Source of the DNA: Pseudomonadota bacterium | Lineage (GTDB): Bacteria; Pseudomonadota; Alphaproteobacteria; Sphingomonadales; Sphingomonadaceae | DNA length: 13,396 bases | Direction of reading: 5' to 3' | NCBI GenBank assembly: GCA_023423775.1 | Contig: JAFAEZ010000213.1 | Span: 1 to 13,396, forward strand | In this document: positions 1 through 5,417 of the stretch, one piece after another | Layout: every line of letters starts with the position of its first letter | Position numbering within the stretch: the stretch's first letter is position 1 | Notes under the pieces: generated by a model | Databases searched by the model: none | Seen by the model: the letters and a program-made list of their open reading frames with translations, nothing else | Told to the model about the DNA's origin: nothing | Made by a program: the position numbers and the translations under genes

Positions 1-42
1 GCTATATGTTCGGCCTCATATCAAAGGCCGGGGGGGGCGGTC

Positions 43-378
43 ATGTACATTTTCTGGTGGAGTGGTCGCGGCTATCTAACCGTTTTTGTTGTACTCGGCA
101 CGCTTGCTGCGTTGGGGGTGCTCCAAACAGTTTCCGGCATTGCTGATGGGCCTTGGTTATGGGGCTCTGGTTTGTTGATTGCAGCGGTGCTGAACTGGCA
201 TATTGGCACCAAGGTCAATCGGAAGAAGCTCGCCGTGTCGCGGCCATCTGGTGCCCGAAGCAGGCTGCTTTATCGCGCCCGGCACTGTTTCATGTCTCTC
301 CCTATGGAGACGTTTTCACTGGTAATAGCGGTGATCGGCCTGATCGTGTTGGCCCTGCCATTGTTCAATGACCGGTAA
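43..378 (+). CDS. small membrane protein, unknown function
   Basis: A 111-residue protein that I do not recognise. Three hydrophobic stretches are visible: about residues 11-31, 37-54 and 88-107. A basic segment (residues 57-80, rich in K and R) lies between the second and third, so it is probably an inner-membrane protein with a cytoplasmic basic loop. The start ATG follows a G-rich stretch that can act as a ribosome-binding site (GGGGGG about 6-12 bases upstream). Base composition here is visibly lower in GC than in the right part of the window, which fits an accessory region. It lies just inside the left end of the sequence, so its promoter and upstream neighbours cannot be seen. That it is expressed is likely but unproven; no function is offered. 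Confidence 0.6.
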   Translation: MYIFWWSGRGYLTVFVVLGTLAALGVLQTVSGIADGPWLWGSGLLIAAVLNWHIGTKVNRKKLAVSRPSGARSRLLYRARHCFMSLPMETFSLVIAVIGLIVLALPLFNDR

Positions 379-459
379 CGACCTATTGCGGCCATTGGAC
401 GTTGGCGAGGATCGTCATGTTTCCACTCGCTACTGACACGTCGAGAGCGAAGGTTGATC

Positions 460-849
460 ATGCAACGCCCACTCAGCAGACAAGAATATGGGGCCACCAT
501 GGCCTACAACAAGGGATATGATCTCCAAGAAGTCGGCGATATAGATGGTGCGATCTTGGGATATAAGGCCGCCGCTGATCTTGGCGCGACCGACGCCATG
601 TCACGATTGGGAACCATCTACGACGACATCAAGCAGCCGAGCGAACCTAAGCTCGCGATCTACTGGTATAAGAGAGGTGTAAAAGCGGGCGACTCTGACT
701 GCGCTTGGAATTTAGCGATGCACTACGCCGGCCGAGGAAATAAGCGGTGGTATCTCCACTGGCTGAGAGTTGCAGATCGCATGGGAAATCCGAATGCGAA
801 GAGCGAGCTCCGGGACAGCGAGTGGTGGACTAAACGAAATCCAAACTAG
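460..849 (+). CDS. Sel1-like repeat protein
   Basis: A 129-residue alpha-helical repeat protein. The segments AILGYKAAADLGATDAMSRLG (about residues 31-51), AIYWYKRGVKAGDSDCAWNLA (67-87) and WYLHWLRVADRMGNPNAK (97-114) follow the Sel1-like repeat pattern, a TPR relative that usually mediates protein-protein contacts. No signal peptide is visible, so it is probably cytoplasmic. The ATG at 460 is chosen because AAGG (450-453) lies 6 bases upstream; an in-frame TTG at 454 is less likely because it would abut that site, and a later ATG at 499 is also possible. GC is low for the window: 29 of 60 bases are G or C at 661-720. The partner and pathway are unknown. Confidence 0.75.
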   Translation: MQRPLSRQEYGATMAYNKGYDLQEVGDIDGAILGYKAAADLGATDAMSRLGTIYDDIKQPSEPKLAIYWYKRGVKAGDSDCAWNLAMHYAGRGNKRWYLHWLRVADRMGNPNAKSELRDSEWWTKRNPN

Positions 850-891
850 CCTCCGCTGAGCTACGTTTCACCCGCCTCGCTCTGACCAAGC

Positions 892-972
892 AATGTCCGC
901 TTTCCACCCATAACGGACATTAAGGGCGGCCAGGCGCCAAATTCATATGTCCGCTGCGCGTGGAAAGCGGAC
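892..972. repeat. compound palindromic intergenic repeat
   Basis: Two nested palindromes lie between convergent genes. The first has arms AATGTCCG (892-899) and CGGACATT (914-921) with a 14-base loop. The second has arms GTCCGCT (949-955) and AGCGGAC (966-972) with a 10-base loop. In addition GTCCGCTTTCCAC (895-907) and its exact reverse complement GTGGAAAGCGGAC (960-972) bracket the whole unit, so it can fold as two small hairpins or one large one. This is the architecture of REP/BIME-like or small MITE-like elements; from memory, related TGTCCGCTTT palindromes recur in sphingomonad and rhizobial intergenic DNA. No coding function is seen in 850-1120. Confidence 0.65.
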
Positions 973-1120
973 TCAGCGCCTTCCCCATTCTTCGTCTTGT
1001 GAGCCAAATGCAGCCCGCCAATGGCCCCCTCCAGGGCTTTGCTCCATTTCACGCCATGATCGTGGCTGGGTACGTAATGCGCGCAGTGGGTGCTTTTCGG
1101 GCGTTCAGCGCTCAATTCCC

Positions 1121-1687
1121 TCACTTCGCAATCCTAGGATAGTCGACTTGCACAGGTAGCTGGGAGCGAAACGCTTCCGCCAACCGAAGCGCTTGCGCGG
1201 ATTGGTCGCTATCGCAACGGCGCTCCAGCAAGAACAGGCCGCCCTCCTTTGCGGTCTTGCGAAATTCCGCGACGAGAACAACGTCGGGGTGCGAACTCAT
1301 GCTTGGACAGTCGCTCAAGAACGCGAACGGCCATTCCGGCCCGAGCTTGGAAGGGTGGAGGGGTGCGAGCGTGCGTCTGGCTTGGGCTGCCTGCGGGGCT
1401 GTCAGCTGCCCGGTCTTCTCTGACTCAAGAACCACGATTGGTGGCTCCCCATAGTCGTTGAAGCGTATCGACTCAGTGGCGACTGTCGCAGCGTTGTTAG
1501 GTGCGATCTGCATCCTGAGCACCCGGTGTGCCCCGCTGTCATCGCCCCTGCTCTTCACTCGGACTTCGATTGTCTCCGAGGCAAGTCTGGCGTCCGACGG
1601 TAGCTCATCTGCGCCAACAAGGCTTGGCGAGGAGCAGCCTCCAAGCGCCAAGGCCAACGCAGCGGCGAAGCACATCTTGTAGATCAT
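1121..1687 (-). CDS. predicted lipoprotein, unknown function
   Basis: A 188-residue protein starting MIYKMCFAAALALALGGC. The hydrophobic leader ends in the lipobox L15-G-G-C18, so C18 is the likely lipidated cysteine and the mature protein is membrane-anchored in the envelope. The rest has no family I recognise; it contains two further cysteines in the C-terminal half (in LSDCPSM and ERRCDSD) that could form a disulfide. The open frame extends upstream to 1843, but that extension has no leader-like character, and the lipoprotein signal decides for the ATG at 1687. It is the third gene of a leftward cassette after two small membrane proteins, 56 bases behind the second. Confidence 0.7.
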   Translation of the reverse strand: MIYKMCFAAALALALGGCSSPSLVGADELPSDARLASETIEVRVKSRGDDSGAHRVLRMQIAPNNAATVATESIRFNDYGEPPIVVLESEKTGQLTAPQAAQARRTLAPLHPSKLGPEWPFAFLSDCPSMSSHPDVVLVAEFRKTAKEGGLFLLERRCDSDQSAQALRLAEAFRSQLPVQVDYPRIAK

Positions 1688-1743
1688 CGCGAGATGATGG
1701 AGGCAGAGGTCAATGACCGCAATGGATGGGAAGCGGAAGTTGC

Positions 1744-2007
1744 TCAGTGCTGTCGAAGGCAAGCAACGACGCGGCGGCCAGTGAACAGCACCAAGACGCA
1801 GACTGCGTAGAAGCTCAGCCCTCCAACCAACCGGGCTGTCCAATCAGCCACGCCTCGGAATACGATAACAGGGACAGCGCAGAGCAGGAAAAAGAGGTGG
1901 AAGTCCCACCAAATTGCGGCCTTTCTGTTGCTCACAAGGGAGACCTTATCAGCAACAACGGACATGGCAAACTCGGCAACTGAACGCCCCCAATGGGTGG
2001 AATCCAT
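1744..2007 (-). CDS. small membrane protein, unknown function
   Basis: An 87-residue protein with two hydrophobic segments, about residues 35-51 (WDFHLFFLLCAVPVIVF) and 61-75 (LVGGLSFYAVCVLVL), followed by a basic tail (GRRVVACLRQH). Its ATG directly follows the TGA of the upstream gene (TGA at 2010-2008, ATG at 2007-2005), an arrangement that favours translational coupling and supports this start. No family is recognised. Together with the upstream 69-residue membrane protein and the downstream lipoprotein it forms a three-gene envelope cassette in the accessory left part of the window. Confidence 0.55.
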   Translation of the reverse strand: MDSTHWGRSVAEFAMSVVADKVSLVSNRKAAIWWDFHLFFLLCAVPVIVFRGVADWTARLVGGLSFYAVCVLVLFTGRRVVACLRQH

Positions 2008-2217
2008 TCACGGCCCGAGTCTTCGGACGACGACATAGAGCGCGACGCGATACGCCCCGTAGGAAACGCTCATCCCCACGCAAATCATAGCAGCGAGTTG
2101 CCAAGCCGGCATTTCGGCTCGGAAGCGCTCATAGAAAAATCCGGACGCTGCGAGCGCACTTATGAGCAATAGGAACAGAACGCGTTCGACTGTTCGTGCC
2201 CTGCTATGCCTGTCCAC
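2008..2217 (-). CDS. small membrane protein, GTG start
   Basis: A 69-residue protein with two hydrophobic segments (about residues 11-29 and 39-60) and arginine-rich ends (VDRHSRARTVER at the start, RRLGP at the end). The frame is open to an ATG at 2382, but the GTG at 2217 is preferred. It is preceded by a good ribosome-binding site (GGGAGG, 6 bases upstream), while the first 55 residues of the longer version run through a degenerate copy of the intergenic palindromic repeat and look non-coding. The downstream gene starts on the base after its stop codon. No function can be assigned. Confidence 0.5.
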   Translation of the reverse strand: MDRHSRARTVERVLFLLLISALAASGFFYERFRAEMPAWQLAAMICVGMSVSYGAYRVALYVVVRRLGP

Positions 2218-2579
2218 CGGCTTCCTCCCTGTGACCTGGGACCAAGTTTCTCCTGCCAGATCGAAGGTCCGCAATGGGTCGTAACCGGACGTAGAGCACG
2301 CGGAAGCCGCAAATATACGCTTTTCCGCCGTCGCTCCTAGAAGCAGACAGTCCGCTGACGGCCAAAAGCGGTCATAGTTCACGTTTCTTGGCGCTCTGGC
2401 AGCGATCTACCATCCAGCTCCAAAGGCCCCGGCCCGATCACTTCGCCTGAAGTTCGGTCGCCCACGCGTAGCGGCGCCATTCCTGCCTTGCGATATCAGT
2501 GCGACACCAAGCCTGCGGTCTGCCAGCCGCCGCGTTCGCAGTGTCTCGCCTGAACCTCCGGCATCGGGAGGAAAAAGGT
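2218..2579. other. intergenic stretch with a degenerate palindromic repeat
   Basis: No gene is supported here. At 2350-2373 GTCCGCT and AGCGGTC are separated by 10 bases, the same arm length and spacing as the second palindrome of the 892-972 repeat, with one arm mismatch, so it looks like a decayed copy. A run of five T on the minus strand (A at 2572-2576 on the plus strand) lies just past the tRNA 3' end and may help end tRNA transcription. Composition changes from mixed to GC-rich within this stretch. I see no integrase and no repeated copy of the tRNA 3' end. Confidence 0.5.
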
Positions 2580-2655
2580 TGGTGGAGCCGAGGGGAATCG
2601 AACCCCTGACCTCTGCAGTGCGATTGCAGCGCTCTCCCATCTGAGCTACGGCCCC
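2580..2655 (-). tRNA. tRNA-Ala (anticodon CGC)
   Basis: Read on the minus strand from 2655, the acceptor stem GGGGCCG pairs with CGGCTCC (one G-U pair), followed by A73 and a genomically encoded CCA at 2582-2580. The D-arm contains TAGCTCAG with GGGA. The anticodon arm is CTGCA-ATCGCAC-TGCAG, with T33 and anticodon CGC, reading the alanine codon GCG. The T-arm is AGGGG-TTCGAAT-CCCCT. All stems pair, so it should be functional. GCG is a common alanine codon in this GC-rich genome. It marks the change from the AT-richer left part to the GC-rich remainder. Confidence 0.97.
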
Positions 2656-2787
2656 GCGCCCTTCGGCGAAGGCGCCCCCAATAACCGCGCAGCGCACGCG
2701 ACGCAACGGGCCAATTCGTCATCCTGCGCGCGAAATGATCGCGCCGGTCGTTCCGCCGCCGTGACGCAACGGGCCGCCTCCCCGGCC

Positions 2788-2813
2788 GGAACGCGCTGCT
2801 CGGCTGCTTCGTT
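2788..2813 (+). promoter_or_regulatory. EcfG-type general-stress promoter
   Basis: GGAAC (2788-2792) and CGTT (2810-2813) are separated by 17 bases, matching the known alphaproteobacterial EcfG consensus GGAAC-N16/17-CGTT. It lies about 73 bases upstream of the DUF2171 start codon on the same strand, leaving a plausible 5' leader of roughly 65 bases. The inference is that the downstream gene belongs to the general stress response controlled through PhyR-NepR-EcfG. No experimental support is available from sequence alone. Confidence 0.7.
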
Positions 2814-2885
2814 TTGCTGGACGGAATTGGGGCGCCGGGATCGCCGCGCCGCATCACCCTATTGGACCAACAAGAGGAGGACAGA

Positions 2886-3887
2886 ATGGCCTATCGCGAC
2901 AGGAGTTACGGCAGCAACCGCCATCAGGATCGCGGCCGCGATGACCGCTGGAGCGGTGGCCGCAGCCACCGCGATCGGTCGCACGACGACGATCACCGCA
3001 GCCTGCTCGAACGGATCGAGGCCAAGCTCAACCGCCTGTTCGGCGACGATGACGACGATCGCAGCCGCTATCAGGGCGGCGGCTACCAGGGCAGCCGCTC
3101 CTATGGCGATCGCGGCGGCCGCTTCGAGAGCCGGCCCGGCTGGGGCGACGAACGCGGCGGCTACACGATGAGTGAGAGCGACAGCGACAGCGACGACGAC
3201 CGGATCCTCCGCGGCCCCCATGTCGATGCGCCCGGCTGGGACCCGAGCTTCGCGGGCCCGCGCTTCGACCGCGTCGATGTCGGCAGCACCGGCACCCACG
3301 GCGTCCATCCGGTCTCCTCGGTCTATGGCGCTGGCTACGGCATCGGCGCGATGGGCAGCGCCGGCGGCAGCGATTATGCGCGCGAGCGGATGATGATGCA
3401 GCGCGGCCAGCGCGGCGGCGGCGGCGGCGGCGACATCAGCGACCATTCCTATTCGGAATGGCGCCGGCGCCAGATCGAATCGCTCGACCGCGACTATGAC
3501 GAATATCGCCGCGAGCATCAGTCGAAATTCGAACAGGAATTCCACGGCTGGCGCGAGAAGAGGCAAGGCCAGCGCTCGTCGATGAGCCGAGTCACCGAAC
3601 ATATGGAAGTGGTCGGATCGGACGGCAGCCATGTCGGCACCGTCGACGCGGTGAAGGGCGACCGCATCATCCTCACCAAGAGCGACGAGGCCGCCGGCGG
3701 CCGCCACCACTCGATCCCCTGCGCGTGGATCGAGAGCGTCGACGACAAGGTGACGATCAACAAGAGCGCCGAAGAAGCGCATCGGGCGTGGCGCGACGAG
3801 GAGAATAACCGCGCCTTGTTCGAACGCGAGAACCAGGGCAGCGAAGGGCCGCGCGTCCTCGACCGCAGCTTCCGCGGCACCTACTGA
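2886..3887 (+). CDS. DUF2171 domain protein with disordered N-terminus
   Basis: A 333-residue protein. Residues 1-190 are low complexity: R, D, G, S and Y rich, with acidic runs (DDDDD near 54-58, SESDSDSDDD at 96-105) and a Gly6 run, so probably disordered. Residues 190-226 form a charged helix (EWRRRQIESLDRDYDEYRRE...). Residues about 233-300 are the DUF2171 domain, a short PRC-barrel-like fold, recognised by EHMEVVGSDGSHVGTVD, GDRIILTK, HHSIPCAWIESVD and the closing KVTINKSAEEA. The biochemical role of DUF2171 is not established. The ATG at 2886 has an ideal ribosome-binding site (AGGAGG, 5 bases upstream), which rules out the longer frame from 2814. An EcfG-type promoter precedes it and an intrinsic terminator follows, so it is probably a single-gene stress-induced unit. 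Confidence 0.88.
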   Translation: MAYRDRSYGSNRHQDRGRDDRWSGGRSHRDRSHDDDHRSLLERIEAKLNRLFGDDDDDRSRYQGGGYQGSRSYGDRGGRFESRPGWGDERGGYTMSESDSDSDDDRILRGPHVDAPGWDPSFAGPRFDRVDVGSTGTHGVHPVSSVYGAGYGIGAMGSAGGSDYARERMMMQRGQRGGGGGGDISDHSYSEWRRRQIESLDRDYDEYRREHQSKFEQEFHGWREKRQGQRSSMSRVTEHMEVVGSDGSHVGTVDAVKGDRIILTKSDEAAGGRHHSIPCAWIESVDDKVTINKSAEEAHRAWRDEENNRALFERENQGSEGPRVLDRSFRGTY

Positions 3888-3914
3888 CCGCTTCGTCTCT
3901 CGCGAGGCGCGAAT

Positions 3915-3942
3915 GGCCCGGCCGGCGACGGCCGGGCCTTTT
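3915..3942 (+). terminator. rho-independent terminator
   Basis: A perfect 9-base-pair stem GGCCCGGCC (3915-3923) / GGCCGGGCC (3930-3938) with a 6-base loop is followed directly by TTTT. It begins 28 bases after the DUF2171 stop codon and should end that transcript before the oxidoreductase gene. Confidence 0.85.
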
Positions 3943-3990
3943 GTTGTCCGCCGCCCGGGACTAGCAAGGGGGACGACAAGGGAGACGAAC

Positions 3991-4983
3991 ATGACCGGCA
4001 CGCGCGCATGGCATTTGAAGGCACGGCCCACCGGCCTGCCAACGATGGACAATTTCGAGCTGAAGGAGCTTCCGGCCGAGCCGCTCGGCGACAACATGGT
4101 TCGCGTCGCCAACAACTGGCTCTCGGTCGATCCCTATATGCGCGGCCGCATGAACGACGTGAAGAGCTACGTCCCTCCGTTCGAGGTCGGGGCTCCGCTC
4201 CAGGGCGGCGCGGTCGGAACCGTGATCGAATCGCGCTCGCCCGATTTCCGCGAAGGCGACAAGGTCTTCCACATGCTCGGCTGGCGCGAGCAGGCAACCG
4301 GCCCCGCCGATGCGTTCCACAAGGTGCCGGCGATGGGCGTCGCGGATTCGCAGTGGCTCGGCAATCTCGGCCTGACCGGCGCCACTGCTTATTTCGGGCT
4401 GCTGCGCGTCGCCGAGGCCAGGGAAGGCGACATCGTCTTCGTCTCGGCCGCGGCCGGGGCGGTCGGCTCGGCCGTGGTCCAGATCGCCAAGGCCAAGGGC
4501 ATGACCGTGATCGGCTCGGCCGGCGGCTCCGACAAATGCGAATGGGTGAAGGCGCTCGGCGCCGACGCGGTCGTCGACTACAAGGCGCAGCCGATCGTCA
4601 AGGGCCTGATGGAGGCCGCGCCCAAGGGCATCGACGTCTATTTCGACAATGTCGGCGGCGACCATCTCGACGCCGCCTTCGCCGCCGCGCGCAACAAGGC
4701 CCGCTTCGCGATCTGCGGCATGATCGAGGGCTATAATGCCGGGCCGCCGCCCGCCTTCCGCTACATCATGCGGGTGATCGCCGCCCGCATCCGCATGGAG
4801 GGCTTCATCTACACCGACTATCTCGCCGAAATGCCCGATTTCTATCGCGACATGGGCGGCTGGATCGCGGCCGGAAAGGTGCAGTCGCGCGAGACGGTGC
4901 GCGACGGCATCGAGGCGACGCCCCAGGCGTTCCTCGACCTGTTCAGCGGCGGCAATACCGGCAAGATGCTGGTCCGGCTCTAG
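3991..4983 (+). CDS. CurA-like NADP-dependent oxidoreductase (MDR family)
   Basis: A 330-residue, zinc-free medium-chain dehydrogenase/reductase of the prostaglandin-reductase / curcumin-reductase (CurA, YncB) group, which reduces the activated double bond of alpha,beta-unsaturated ketones and aldehydes with NADPH. The N-terminal GroES-like domain carries NNWLSVDPYMRGRMND (41-56) and the Rossmann domain carries SAAAGAVGS (152-160), GSAGGSDK (175-182) and FDNVGG. Length is close to the usual 340. The physiological substrate is unknown. The ATG at 3991 follows GGGAG by a suitable distance; the longer frame from 3913 runs through the terminator and is rejected. The VOC-family gene begins 17 bases after the stop, so the two are probably co-transcribed. 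Confidence 0.92.
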   Translation: MTGTRAWHLKARPTGLPTMDNFELKELPAEPLGDNMVRVANNWLSVDPYMRGRMNDVKSYVPPFEVGAPLQGGAVGTVIESRSPDFREGDKVFHMLGWREQATGPADAFHKVPAMGVADSQWLGNLGLTGATAYFGLLRVAEAREGDIVFVSAAAGAVGSAVVQIAKAKGMTVIGSAGGSDKCEWVKALGADAVVDYKAQPIVKGLMEAAPKGIDVYFDNVGGDHLDAAFAAARNKARFAICGMIEGYNAGPPPAFRYIMRVIAARIRMEGFIYTDYLAEMPDFYRDMGGWIAAGKVQSRETVRDGIEATPQAFLDLFSGGNTGKMLVRL

Positions 4984-5000
4984 CGCGCGGGAGGGAGAAG

Positions 5001-5414
5001 ATGCCGAGGATCGAGGGGCTGCTGGAGACCGCGCTCTACGTCGCCGACCTCGATCGCTCGGTCGCCTTCTTCCGTGACGTTATGGGCCTGGCGCCGATGT
5101 TCGAGAGCGAGCGCCTGGTTGCCTTCGACGCCGGCCGCCAGGGCGTGCTGCTGCTGTTCCGCGAGGGCGCCTCGCTCGACGACATGGAGAGCCCCAGCGG
5201 AATCGTGCCCGGCCATGACGGGCGCGGCCCGCTCCACATGGCGTTCGCGATCGCCGAGCAATCCTATGACGAATGGCACCGCCATCTCGTCGCCCACGAT
5301 GTCCCGATCCGCGGCGAGATGCGCTGGCCGCGCGGCGGCCGCAGCCTCTATTTCGAGGATCCCGACGGCCACGTCCTCGAAGTCGCCACGCCCGGTCTCT
5401 GGCCGAATTACTGA
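5001..5414 (+). CDS. VOC family (glyoxalase-fold) protein
   Basis: A 137-residue protein made of the two beta-alpha-beta-beta-beta units of the vicinal-oxygen-chelate fold. ALYVADLDRSVAFFRDVMGL (11-30) is the typical first strand and helix, and YFEDPDGHVLEVATPGLW (117-134) is the typical C-terminal signature. E9, H79 and E127 lie where metal ligands usually sit in this superfamily. Members include glyoxalases, dioxygenases and fosfomycin or bleomycin resistance proteins, and the sequence does not say which. A strong ribosome-binding site (GGGAGGGAG) precedes the ATG. It lies 17 bases behind the oxidoreductase, suggesting a shared role in handling reactive carbonyls, which is inference. Its stop is only 3 bases from the stop of the convergent UdgX gene. 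Confidence 0.88.
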   Translation: MPRIEGLLETALYVADLDRSVAFFRDVMGLAPMFESERLVAFDAGRQGVLLLFREGASLDDMESPSGIVPGHDGRGPLHMAFAIAEQSYDEWHRHLVAHDVPIRGEMRWPRGGRSLYFEDPDGHVLEVATPGLWPNY

Positions 5415-5417
5415 TCC

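Noticed and set aside
861..1124. An 87-codon minus-strand frame over the palindromic repeat
   Set aside because: It is a translation of the repeat itself (the VMGGKRTL segment); such peptides are frequently mis-annotated over intergenic repeats.
1688..1843. N-terminal extension of the lipoprotein frame
   Set aside because: It would bury a clear lipoprotein signal peptide, so the internal ATG at 1687 is the better start.
2700..2775. Direct repeat GACGCAACGGGCC at 2700-2712 and 2763-2775
   Set aside because: Only 13 bases in GC-rich DNA next to the tRNA, and neither copy matches the tRNA 3' end, so it does not support an attachment site.
2859..4115. A 418-codon open frame on the minus strand opposite the DUF2171 gene
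   Set aside because: Ala/Val-rich antisense product of the repetitive coding sequence, running through the terminator; no ribosome-binding site or domain.
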